A stretch of 64,000 nt of DNA from Clostridium porci. GTDB lineage: Bacteria; Bacillota; Clostridia; Lachnospirales; Lachnospiraceae. Below the pieces are notes generated by a model. That model did not search any database and was not told where the DNA came from. It was given only the letters and a program-made list of their open reading frames with translations. The stretch is taken from the NCBI RefSeq assembly GCF_009696375.1, contig NZ_VUMD01000018.1:1-64000 (forward strand). The letters run 5' to 3'. The position numbers and the translations under genes are program-made. Positions 55,949-64,000 of the stretch are shown one piece after another. Numbering within the stretch: position 1 is the stretch's first letter; every line of letters begins with the position of its first letter.

Positions 55949-58153
55949 ATGGATTACACAATATTATTGAAGGAAGAAAATGACGCCATAAAAGAGCGCT
56001 ATGAGCTGTCCATGGGGAGAATCAAAGGTCTGGAAACAGAGGAGATGAAGCTGCCCTATGGCGGCTATTTTAAGAGGACTGCCGCATTTATCCGGCAGAT
56101 TGATGGGATGGTGGAAAGAAGGAAAGACAAAAGGGGATGGGATTCTCTGTCTTTGGATGAGCTTCAAAGGGAAAACAATGCCCTTTATCAGGATATTTTA
56201 CCGGATCATTATGATAGAAGCTGGGCGAACCCGGACTATGCTGTGGCAGCCCTGGGAGACGGATTTGGCCCCCTTTTGTCATTTCTCTATACGGAGATTC
56301 GGGCGGATATTGTGTATGCCTTTGAGATGAGGCTGACACAAATTACCATTCTTAACGAGGTGTTTCTGGAGATCTATAACCTGTTTGCTGCTGCCTGGCA
56401 AGAGGGCAGGGAGACTCCGGATCAGCAGGCTGTTAAGGATGCTCTTTACTGGTTCGTCAGCGATTATACAGATCTGACCGTGACATGGAGAGTAAGAGAG
56501 GGGTTAGATCCGAAGCTTTCCTTTGGAACGGATATTATTATGAACAGCGATTTGACCGATCTGCGCTATCTGTATCAATATGGCGAGTATATTTCCGAAG
56601 CTGAGCTTAAGATAGCTTCCTTTATGAATCGTCTGCCCCAGGAGGTTATCCAAAGGATGGCGGACACCTACACCGAAGGCTACCGCAGGGGCTTTGAGGT
56701 TATGGGAAGAGATTTAACGAAGAAAAAAACGGTGGTGGTGGAATATCAGCTGGGCTTTGAGCGGATGATACGAAAGGCAGTGGAGAATTTCCGGGCCATG
56801 GGGCTGGAGGTTATCGTTTACCGGGCGGCGGTGGAAACTGTAAACCGCAGAGCCAATGGCCGCAGAGGCTATTACGGTACTCCGGCCAACCGTCAATATG
56901 ACTATGACCACCGCTATGACAGTGCCCTTTACATGGGAAATGGATTCAAGGAGCGTAAGCTAGCTGTGCTGAAGGCTGCCTATGAAGAATACAGGAAGGA
57001 GGCTGCCTGGTGCGCAGGGCCTGCCTTGGTGGAAACCTTTGGGGAAGATGGATTTACGCCTGTAAATAAGAAAACGGCGTTGGGGCTGAACGCACATCAG
57101 GAAGAGCTGACTGCAGCTTATGCCAATGAGTCCAGGCAGATTATAAATCAGTACATGCCCCAGGATGAAACCAGCTTTACGATCATAGCCTTTCCAACAC
57201 CGGAGATCGGCGCTGATTTTGAGGAGATTTTCAGAGAAACGATCCGCATTAATACGCTGGATTATGAGAAATACCAGCGGATTCAGCAGCGCATCATAGA
57301 TGCTCTGGACGAAGCCCAGTATGTAATCATTACAGGAAAGGATAAAAATGAGACCTCCATGAAGGTTATGCTCCATCCATTAAAGGACAGAACAAAGGAA
57401 ACGAACTTTGAAAATTGCGTCTCCGATGTAAATATTCCTCTGGGGGAAGTATTTACATCACCCTTGCTTACAGGAACAGAGGGGCTTCTCCATGTGAGCA
57501 GCGTGTATATAGGGGATTACCAATTTAAAAATCTACGTATGTGGTTTGAAAACGGGAGAGTGACAGAGTATTCCTGCAGCAATTTTGAATGTGAGGATGG
57601 AGCTGAAAGCCATAAAAGGACAGGCAATGGAGGGGACTCAAGGAGTAAGAAAGGGGAAGGAACAGGAGCTGGAATAGAGTCTGGATCGGATGGCTCAGAG
57701 GGGCGTAACCAGGGCAGGGCTCTGATCAAGCAGGTGATTATGCAGGGCCACCGCTGGCTTCCCCTTGGAGAATTTGCCATTGGCACCAATACGACGGCCT
57801 ATGCCATGGCCCGCAGGTTTCATATTGAGAACAAGCTTCCTATCCTGATTGCGGAGAAAATGGGTCCTCACTTTGCGGTTGGCGATACCTGCTACAGCTT
57901 TTCTGAGGATTCTCCTATGTATAATCCTGACGGCAAGGAAATGATCGCAAGGGACAACGAGATTTCCCGTTTGCGCAAGGCGGATATGTCCAGGGCTTAT
58001 TTCAGCTGCCATACGGATATTACAATCCCTTATTCAGAGCTGGGAGATATAAAGGCGGTGTCTGAAAATGGGACAGAGGTGTGGATCATCCGGCAGGGCC
58101 GGTTTGTACTGGAGGGTACCGAGGCTCTGAATGAGGCGCTAAAGGAGGCCTGA
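55949..58153 (+). CDS. large M29-type metalloaminopeptidase
   Basis: 734 residues, well above the ~410 of canonical AmpS/PepS (M29). The C-terminal half carries the M29 traits: NCVSDVNIPLGEVFTSP, LGEFAIGTNT, AEKMGPHFAVGD and a late HTDI (H-x-D), giving the two-metal site. The first ~370 residues are helical and unusual. A Gly/Ser/Lys-rich linker (GNGGDSRSKKGEGTGAG) sits between the lobes. ATG 55949 follows GGGAG by eight bases; a start at 55934 is also possible. Confidence 0.82.
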   Translation: MDYTILLKEENDAIKERYELSMGRIKGLETEEMKLPYGGYFKRTAAFIRQIDGMVERRKDKRGWDSLSLDELQRENNALYQDILPDHYDRSWANPDYAVAALGDGFGPLLSFLYTEIRADIVYAFEMRLTQITILNEVFLEIYNLFAAAWQEGRETPDQQAVKDALYWFVSDYTDLTVTWRVREGLDPKLSFGTDIIMNSDLTDLRYLYQYGEYISEAELKIASFMNRLPQEVIQRMADTYTEGYRRGFEVMGRDLTKKKTVVVEYQLGFERMIRKAVENFRAMGLEVIVYRAAVETVNRRANGRRGYYGTPANRQYDYDHRYDSALYMGNGFKERKLAVLKAAYEEYRKEAAWCAGPALVETFGEDGFTPVNKKTALGLNAHQEELTAAYANESRQIINQYMPQDETSFTIIAFPTPEIGADFEEIFRETIRINTLDYEKYQRIQQRIIDALDEAQYVIITGKDKNETSMKVMLHPLKDRTKETNFENCVSDVNIPLGEVFTSPLLTGTEGLLHVSSVYIGDYQFKNLRMWFENGRVTEYSCSNFECEDGAESHKRTGNGGDSRSKKGEGTGAGIESGSDGSEGRNQGRALIKQVIMQGHRWLPLGEFAIGTNTTAYAMARRFHIENKLPILIAEKMGPHFAVGDTCYSFSEDSPMYNPDGKEMIARDNEISRLRKADMSRAYFSCHTDITIPYSELGDIKAVSENGTEVWIIRQGRFVLEGTEALNEALKEA

Positions 58154-58208
58154 ATCACTGCTGAGGCGAAGGAGAAGCCTCTGGCAGCTGCTTTTTACAG
58201 ATTGCCTA

Positions 58209-58237
58209 TTGACTCCAAAGCTATTTCCTAGTATTAT
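58209..58237 (+). promoter_or_regulatory. promoter of the purE operon
   Basis: TTGACT, 17-base spacer, TATTAT. AT-rich palindromic sequence follows (TTATAATTATAA at 58234-58245). Confidence 0.65.
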
Positions 58238-58327
58238 AATTATAAGAAATATTAAGATATAAAAAGATAATTATAAGTAATACTAATAATTATTCATAAA
58301 AAATGAGAATTAAAAGGAGAAGGAGCA

Positions 58328-58843
58328 ATGGCAAAAGTAGGAATTGTAATGGGAAGCGATTCAGATATGCCGGTTATGGCAAAGGCAGCCGATATTCTGG
58401 AGCAGTTTGGTATCGATTATGAAATGACAATTATCTCTGCGCACAGAGAGCCGGATATCTTTTTCGATTGGGCAAGGGCAGCGGAAAGCAAGGGCCTTAA
58501 GGTTATCATTGCAGGAGCTGGCAAGGCGGCCCATCTTCCAGGTATGTGCGCCGCTATTTTCCCCTTGCCTGTTATCGGCATTCCTATGAAGACCTCAGAT
58601 CTGGGAGGCGTGGATTCCCTGTATTCCATTGTTCAGATGCCAAGCGGCATTCCGGTTGCAACGGTTGCTATCAATGGAGGGGCCAATGCCGGTATTTTGG
58701 CAGCCAAGATTTTGGCAGCTTCTGATGACGAGCTGTTAGCCAGGCTTAAGAAATATTCTGAGAGCCTTAAAAGCGATGTGGTAAAGAAGGCTGAAAGGCT
58801 GGATGAGCTGGGCTTTAGGAAGTATCTGTCCCAGATGAGATAG
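58328..58843 (+). CDS. purE: N5-carboxyaminoimidazole ribonucleotide mutase
   Basis: 171 residues. GSDSDMPVM, SAHREPDIFFDWA and GAGKAAHLPGMCAA match class I PurE. It shifts the carboxyl of N5-CAIR to CAIR. AAAAGGAGAAGGAGCA precedes the ATG. It is followed by purM. Confidence 0.97.
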   Translation: MAKVGIVMGSDSDMPVMAKAADILEQFGIDYEMTIISAHREPDIFFDWARAAESKGLKVIIAGAGKAAHLPGMCAAIFPLPVIGIPMKTSDLGGVDSLYSIVQMPSGIPVATVAINGGANAGILAAKILAASDDELLARLKKYSESLKSDVVKKAERLDELGFRKYLSQMR

Positions 58844-58946
58844 AGGGATTTGCCTGGGAAAGGCCGGAGCTTATAAGGCAGCCCGATTGGAAGAGGAAGT
58901 TGATTAGAAGCATGTTTGCGCAGCGCCGGAAAGGGAGGATAAGAGC

Positions 58947-59978
58947 ATGGATTATAAAAATGCCGGAGTAGATATTGAAGCAGGCTATCGGTCAGTAGAA
59001 TTGATGAAAAAGCATATACAGGAAACCATGAGAGCTGAGGTTATGGGTGGAATCGGCGGATTCTCCGGAGCATTTTCTCTGGACGCTGTTAAGAGAATGG
59101 AGCATCCTGTGCTTTTGTCCGGTACAGATGGAGTGGGGACAAAGCTTAAGCTGGCGTTTCTGATGGATAAGCATGATACGGTAGGAATCGACTGTGTGGC
59201 TATGTGCGTGAATGATGTAGCCTGTGCAGGCGGGGAGCCTATATTTTTCCTGGATTATATTGCCTGCGGCAAAAATATTCCGGAGAAGATTGCCACCATC
59301 GTAAGCGGCGTGGCAGAGGGGTGCAGGCAGTCCGGCGCCGCTCTGATAGGCGGAGAAACGGCTGAAATGCCGGGATTTTATCCGATTCACGAATACGATC
59401 TGGCAGGCTTTGCCGTAGGTGTAGCTGACAAAAAGGATCTGATTGACGGATCGGATTTGAAAGAAGGGGATGTACTCATTGGCATGGCCTCCTCTGGCGT
59501 TCACAGCAATGGCTTCTCTCTGGTGCGCAAGGTTTTTGAAGATGAGTTGACGGCAGAGGGGCTGAATACCTATTATGACGAGCTGGGCACAACCCTTGGG
59601 GAGGCGCTGATTACTCCCACCAAAATCTATGTAAAGGCCATGAAAGCCATCAAGGACGCTGGCGTGAGAGTGAAGGCATGCAGCCACATTACCGGAGGCG
59701 GCTTCTATGAGAATATTCCCCGCATGCTAAAGGAAGGAACACGGGCTGTAGTGAAGAAGGGAAGCTATGAGGTTCCGGCAATTTTCGGCCTTTTAGCAAA
59801 AAAGGGAGCCATTGAAGAGGAGATGATGTACAGCACCTACAATATGGGCCTTGGCATGATAATCGCGGTAGATCCGGAGGATGAAGGGAGAACCCTGGAG
59901 GCTGTCAGGACAGCCGGAGAGACTCCTTACGTGATAGGCTTCATTGAAGCAGGAGAGAAGGGTGTGACCTTATGCTGA
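58947..59978 (+). CDS. purM: phosphoribosylformylglycinamidine cyclo-ligase
   Basis: 343 residues. [40 protein letters not shown] and [15 protein letters not shown] are PurM motifs. It makes AIR from FGAM with ATP. The stop overlaps the purN start by seven bases. Confidence 0.98.
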   Translation: MDYKNAGVDIEAGYRSVELMKKHIQETMRAEVMGGIGGFSGAFSLDAVKRMEHPVLLSGTDGVGTKLKLAFLMDKHDTVGIDCVAMCVNDVACAGGEPIFFLDYIACGKNIPEKIATIVSGVAEGCRQSGAALIGGETAEMPGFYPIHEYDLAGFAVGVADKKDLIDGSDLKEGDVLIGMASSGVHSNGFSLVRKVFEDELTAEGLNTYYDELGTTLGEALITPTKIYVKAMKAIKDAGVRVKACSHITGGGFYENIPRMLKEGTRAVVKKGSYEVPAIFGLLAKKGAIEEEMMYSTYNMGLGMIIAVDPEDEGRTLEAVRTAGETPYVIGFIEAGEKGVTLC

Positions 59979-60577
59979 GGGTAGGCGTGATGGTATCCGG
60001 AGGGGGTACCAACCTTCAGGCTATACTGGATGCCATAGACAGCGGACAGATTACCAATACGGAAATCGTAGTGGTCGTCAGCAACAATCCTGGAGCCTAT
60101 GGGCTGGAGAGGGCCAGGAGCCGCGGTATTGCCTCTGTGTGTATCTCTCCCAAAAGCTATGGGGACAGAGAGGCTTTTAACGAGGCATTTTTGGCAAAGC
60201 TAGATGAATATAACCTGGATTTAATCGTTCTGGCCGGCTTCTTGGTGAGGATACCGGAGGCGGTGACCAGAAAATATGAAGGACGTATTATTAATATACA
60301 CCCTTCCCTTATTCCTTCCTTCTGCGGCGTTGGGTACTATGGATTGAGGGTTCATGAGGCTGCTCTTGCAAGAGGCGTAAAGGTGACAGGGGCGACCGTC
60401 CATTATGTAGACAACGGTATGGATACAGGCCCGATTATTCTTCAGAAGGCTGTGGAGGTAGAGGAAGGAGATACGCCTCAGTCTTTGCAGAGACGGGTGA
60501 TGGAGCAGGCAGAGTGGGTAATTCTCCCCAAGGCTATCAATATGATTGCCAATGAGAAGCAGGAGGAGCAAAGATGA
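59972..60577 (+). CDS. purN: phosphoribosylglycinamide formyltransferase
   Basis: 201 residues. [34 protein letters not shown] and [22 protein letters not shown] are the GART signatures. An insertion ([16 protein letters not shown]) replaces the usual SFPGLHA. It formylates GAR with 10-formyl-THF. Overlaps purM and purD. Confidence 0.97.
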   Translation: MLRVGVMVSGGGTNLQAILDAIDSGQITNTEIVVVVSNNPGAYGLERARSRGIASVCISPKSYGDREAFNEAFLAKLDEYNLDLIVLAGFLVRIPEAVTRKYEGRIINIHPSLIPSFCGVGYYGLRVHEAALARGVKVTGATVHYVDNGMDTGPIILQKAVEVEEGDTPQSLQRRVMEQAEWVILPKAINMIANEKQEEQR

Positions 60578-61860
60578 AGGTACTGGTAATTGGCGGCGGA
60601 GGCCGTGAACATGCAATTTGCTGGAAGCTTGCCCAGAGTCCCAGGGTGAAGCGTTTATACTGCGCTCCAGGCAACGCGGGGATTGCAGAGTACGCAGCTT
60701 GTGTGGATATCGGGGTGATGGAATTTGAAAAAATAGCAGACTTTGCTGAACAGGAGGCTATTGATCTGATCGTTGTGGGCCCGGATGACCCTCTGGCTGG
60801 AGGAATTGTAGATGTGCTGGAGGACAGAGGGCTTCGGGTATTTGGACCTAGGAAGAATGCCGCGATTCTGGAGAGCTCCAAGGCATTTTCCAAAGACCTG
60901 ATGAAGAAATATAACATTCCTACAGCCGGGTATGAAACCTTTGATTCGCCGGAGTCTGCCCTGGCATATCTGGAGACGGCCCCTCTTCCCGTGGTTCTGA
61001 AGGCGGACGGGCTGGCTTTAGGAAAGGGCGTCCTGATTTGCGATACCAGAGAGGCGGCCAGGGAAGGGGTTAAGGCCCTGATGCTGGATAAACAGTTTGG
61101 CTCTGCCGGAGACAGGATCGTAGTAGAAGAATTTATGACAGGCCGGGAGGTGTCTGTGCTTTCCTTTGTAGACGGAAGAACCATCCGCATTATGGCCTCC
61201 GCACAGGATCACAAGCGGGCGGAGGATGGAGATAAGGGCCTGAATACAGGAGGAATGGGAACATTTTCCCCAAGCCCCTTTTATACAGAGGAGGTAGATG
61301 CTTTCTGCAAGAACTACATCTATCAGGCAACCGTCAACGCTATGGAAGCAGAGGGCCGTCAGTTTAAGGGGGTCATCTTCTTCGGGCTGATGCTTACAAA
61401 AAAGGGACCGCGGGTATTGGAGTACAACGCCAGATTCGGAGACCCGGAGGCGCAGGTGGTATTGCCGAGGATGAAAAATGATCTTGTAGATGTGTTGGAG
61501 GCCTGCATAGACGGGACGCTGGATCAGATAGAGCTGGAATTTGAGGATAACGCGGCTGTCTGCGTCGTGCTGGCCTCCGCCGGTTACCCGGAGCATTATG
61601 AGAAGGGGTATCGAATAACCGGGCTTGAAACCTTTAAGAATAGGGAGGGATATTATGTATTCCATGCAGGAAGCCGGTTTGACGAAAAAGGCAATATCGT
61701 AACCAACGGCGGCCGTGTGCTGGGAGTGACAGCAAAAGGAGAGACTTTAAAGAAAGCCAGAGAGAATGCCTATCAGGCGGTGGAGTGGATTGAATTTGAA
61801 AATAAGTATATGAGAAATGATATTGGGAAGGCGATTGACGAGGTTGAAGTTGTGATATAG
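60574..61860 (+). CDS. purD: phosphoribosylamine-glycine ligase
   Basis: 428 residues, ATP-grasp. LVIGGGGREHAICWKL, VVGPDDPLAGGIVD, VVLKADGLALGKGVLI, and GMGTFSPSPFY / EYNARFGDPEAQVVLPRM. It makes GAR from phosphoribosylamine, glycine and ATP. Ends the pur set; purH, purL and purF are not here. Confidence 0.97.
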   Translation: MKVLVIGGGGREHAICWKLAQSPRVKRLYCAPGNAGIAEYAACVDIGVMEFEKIADFAEQEAIDLIVVGPDDPLAGGIVDVLEDRGLRVFGPRKNAAILESSKAFSKDLMKKYNIPTAGYETFDSPESALAYLETAPLPVVLKADGLALGKGVLICDTREAAREGVKALMLDKQFGSAGDRIVVEEFMTGREVSVLSFVDGRTIRIMASAQDHKRAEDGDKGLNTGGMGTFSPSPFYTEEVDAFCKNYIYQATVNAMEAEGRQFKGVIFFGLMLTKKGPRVLEYNARFGDPEAQVVLPRMKNDLVDVLEACIDGTLDQIELEFEDNAAVCVVLASAGYPEHYEKGYRITGLETFKNREGYYVFHAGSRFDEKGNIVTNGGRVLGVTAKGETLKKARENAYQAVEWIEFENKYMRNDIGKAIDEVEVVI

Positions 61861-62264
61861 ATGGCGCTTGTGGTTTTTAAAATCGTGGATGAGTGTATTC
61901 GGTTTAGTGTCCAAAGCAGGACTAAAGAATTGAATAGTAAGTATATACATAAGCTGGTATGAGCTGCATTGGGATTAGATTGGATCGGTTAAGATAGGTT
62001 TGCATATGAATGACAAGCCTGATTGACACTGCAAAAAAGCTGTGTTAAGATTTGAAATGATTGAAGCAATGATATACAGAACCTAAGTAAGATGTAATTC
62101 TGCCCTGTAGTGCTGTAATGGCATTATGGGGCAGAATCATTCTACGCTGCAAGGCAGATACAGCTATTAACAAGAGATTCCACATTTTCTTCTGATGGCC
62201 GCAGCACGCTTCCCTGCCAGATATGCGGTAACTTGTATTCTTTCAGTATAAAGCAAACATTCCT
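61861..62264. other. intergenic region with a dyad
   Basis: About 400 bases between the convergent purD and the FAD gene. No gene is seen. It contains the dyad at 62097-62137, without a T-tract. Confidence 0.45.
62097..62137. repeat. inverted repeat between convergent genes
   Basis: Arms ATTCTGCCC / GGGCAGAAT with a 23-base loop that itself holds GTAATGGCATTAT. It may help end the convergent transcripts. Confidence 0.45.
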
Positions 62265-63728
62265 TTATAGCCGGTTTTGTATCTGGGCTGGATTATCAAT
62301 CAGCCTCCCGTCAGAATCAAACCGGGAACCATGACAAGGACAGTCCCAGCTCCGTTCGGACGGATTCCATTCCAACTGGCATCCCATATGGGGACACCTG
62401 GCGGATATTTTGTGAAGTCTTCCTGTTTGATCCTTATAGCAGGCATAGCGTCTGAACCCAATTCTTACAATTTTCCCCTGATCTGGAGAAAGGCCTTCTG
62501 CCTTCAGGGGAAGATGGAAGGCTCCCTTGGCAAGTCCCTTTGTACTTTCCCATATATCTGCAAGCAGTCCTTTGAAGGATGCGCGAAGTAGGAACCTTTG
62601 TGGCCGGAAAAGGTCTTTATAGGGATTATCCAGGCCGCAGATCCGATCTCTGATAAGCATTGCAGATAACATGGAGGATGTCATTCCCCACTTTTTAAAG
62701 CCTGTGGTCACATGCCAGTAGGGTCTGAATATAGAATATGCTCCAATGAAGGGGATACCGTCGTGGGAGATGCAGTCCTGTGCAGACCAGAGCGCTTCGA
62801 TCCGGGAATTGGGGAAATACCGTTTTGCCGCCATTTTTAAAGCTTCATATTCTCTGCCTGACGGATTTTTGCCGGTCCGGTGTGAACCACCTCCAAGGAG
62901 AAGCGTATCCTCTGACCATCGGAGGGAGAGGCCCTCTTTGTCGATACTGTAGTACATGCCATCAAGGCGTTTTGTGCCGGAGAGCCCCAGACAGTAGCTT
63001 CTGTCCTGATGGAGTCTCGCAAAGAAAAGGCCAGGGATGTTTATAAATGGATAATGGGAGGCAAAGATAATATGCTTGGCTGTTACATTGCCTCTGTCTG
63101 TAATTATCACATGTTTTTTTACCTTTAGGACTCTGGTTTTTTCATAAATGCTTATTTTTTCTGTTAAAGGCTTGAGAAATTCCAGGGGGTGGAATTGGGC
63201 CTGACGTTCAAAGCAGACGGCTCCGGCAGTTTGAAAGGGAAGTCCGGTACGTTCCGTAAAATACGCCGGTATCCCCAGGGAGGCCGCAGTCTGCGCTTCT
63301 TGCATAAGCTCTGTCCGTCTGGTTTCGTCCGTTGAGTAAAGGTAGGAAGGAAGCCTCTTAAAATGGCACTCTATATTTTCTTCTTTTATCAGTTTTTCGT
63401 ATTCGTTGATAGCTGCTTCATTGGCACAGGCATATAGCCTTGCTCGTTTTCTTCCGGCCTTTTGAAGCAGGCTTTTGTAGAATATGCCATGCTGGCTGGT
63501 GATTTTAGCTGTCGTGTTTTTGGTCTGTCCTCCGGCAGTCCGATCTGCTTCCAGGACAACCACATGGATTCCCTGTTTTTTTAAAAGATAGGCGGTTAAG
63601 ATCCCGGCCATCCCCCCTCCGATAACCGCTGCCTCTACGGTGATAGCTCCAGGCAGCGGCTCTGTGTGAGGAAGCTGTACGGTTTTGCTCCATATAGAGG
63701 CTGATTCTTTGCTGCAGATGGCTTTCAT
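62265..63728 (-). CDS. FAD-dependent oxidoreductase fused to a Rieske domain
   Basis: 487 residues. The N-terminal DAO-type fold has the FAD-binding VIGGGMAGILTAYLLKKQG (residues 35-55) and LEADRTAGGQTKNTTAKIT. The C terminus is a Rieske [2Fe-2S] module: CPHMGC (C445, H447) and CPCHGSRF (C463, H466), with the C-x-H and C-x2-H pairs. Electrons would flow from FAD to the cluster. AAAGGAGTAGAAC precedes the ATG. It is just downstream of the YyaL-like gene on the same strand. Confidence 0.9.
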   Translation of the reverse strand: MKAICSKESASIWSKTVQLPHTEPLPGAITVEAAVIGGGMAGILTAYLLKKQGIHVVVLEADRTAGGQTKNTTAKITSQHGIFYKSLLQKAGRKRARLYACANEAAINEYEKLIKEENIECHFKRLPSYLYSTDETRRTELMQEAQTAASLGIPAYFTERTGLPFQTAGAVCFERQAQFHPLEFLKPLTEKISIYEKTRVLKVKKHVIITDRGNVTAKHIIFASHYPFINIPGLFFARLHQDRSYCLGLSGTKRLDGMYYSIDKEGLSLRWSEDTLLLGGGSHRTGKNPSGREYEALKMAAKRYFPNSRIEALWSAQDCISHDGIPFIGAYSIFRPYWHVTTGFKKWGMTSSMLSAMLIRDRICGLDNPYKDLFRPQRFLLRASFKGLLADIWESTKGLAKGAFHLPLKAEGLSPDQGKIVRIGFRRYACYKDQTGRLHKISARCPHMGCQLEWNPSERSWDCPCHGSRFDSDGRLIDNPAQIQNRL

Positions 63729-63731
63729 GTT

Positions 63732-64000
63732 CTACTCCTTTACGTTGGGTGATTGGTCAGCCGTAGGCTTAGCGCTCCCAAGACTGGCGGAGGGAAGGCC
63801 GCAGGCGTGGTTTTGACAAACGTAGTAACAAACTCCATGTTCAGGAATCTGATATTCCTTGGTAAAAGGGGCAAGCCTCAAGAGGCGCTCTGCGTTGTCC
63901 GGACATTTAAAAAGGACGTAAGGGATATGGCTTTTTTGCTCCTTTATATAGTCGTATAGCGCTTGGGGCACCTGATTCTCTGCTGAAACACACACAAGCT
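63732..64000 (-). CDS. YyaL/DUF255 protein, C-terminal part (cut by window edge)
   Basis: About 89 codons of the end of a minus-strand gene; the frame is open to the window edge. The C-terminal sequence VCYYVCQNHACGLPSAS is the typical tail of thioredoxin-domain DUF255 (YyaL/spermatogenesis-associated 20) proteins. It ends three bases before the FAD-Rieske start, so the two are probably one operon. The N-terminal thioredoxin domain is outside the window. Confidence 0.7.
   Translation of the reverse strand, partial: LVCVSAENQVPQALYDYIKEQKSHIPYVLFKCPDNAERLLRLAPFTKEYQIPEHGVCYYVCQNHACGLPSASLGSAKPTADQSPNVKE

Noticed and set aside
58992-59687. Long ORF antisense to purM, and similar ones in purD and dxs
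   Set aside because: They lie fully inside well-supported genes and read as codon-bias shadows.

Overview
The window reads as chromosome of an endospore-forming, anaerobic clostridium, most likely Lachnospiraceae. The reasons are a complete spoIIIA operon, the nusB-to-spo0A gene order typical of spore-forming Firmicutes, a soluble [FeFe] hydrogenase, PrsA-like and SpoIVB-type proteins, and clostridial pyr and pur operons. Nearly all genes have strong Shine-Dalgarno sites, and many ATGA-type overlaps show translational coupling.

Layout. 1-4.7 kb: the tail of a class B sortase, a non-coding stretch, a GH2 beta-galactosidase and a divergent AraC regulator. 4.9-10.8 kb: spoIIIAA-AH, which builds the mother-cell half of the engulfment channel, closed by a terminator. 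11.1-23.2 kb: asp23/yqhY, nusB, xseAB, ispA, dxs, tlyA, nadK, argR, recN, spoIVB, spo0A. 23.3-30.4 kb: glycogen synthase, an HD hydrolase, two small membrane families, maf, a HAD phosphatase, a PrsA-like lipoprotein and an [FeFe] hydrogenase behind a palindromic promoter. 30.9-37.3 kb: a mannose-family PTS (IIB, IIC, IID, IIA) with HAD phosphatase, AgaS-type isomerase and class II aldolase, probably amino-sugar or ketose use, and a convergent GntR/UTRA regulator.

37.6-46.5 kb: a secreted protein with wall-binding repeats, enolase, secG, rnr, smpB, tRNA-Glu(CUC), an odd protein with six 54-bp tandem repeats, a signal-less amidase and tmRNA (ssrA). Thus the trans-translation parts smpB, rnr and ssrA lie within 6 kb. 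46.7-51.1 kb: a SIMPL lipoprotein, a YheO-type regulator, yqeB and small DUF2325 and DUF5348-like genes. 51.4-58.2 kb: pyrF-pyrK-pyrD-pyrE, then three small membrane proteins and an enlarged M29-type aminopeptidase. 58.3-61.9 kb: purE-purM-purN-purD. 62.3-64 kb (minus strand): an FAD oxidoreductase fused to a Rieske domain, and the C-terminal end of a YyaL/DUF255 protein cut by the window edge.

No phage, transposase, CRISPR array or obvious defence island was seen. The less ordinary parts are the tandem-repeat gene, the signal-less amidase with a sigma-K-like promoter, the hydrogenase with its altered H-cluster motif and operator-like palindrome, the long structured intergenic region before the PTS operon, and several small unrecognised genes. 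None of these adds up to a clearly new multi-gene system.
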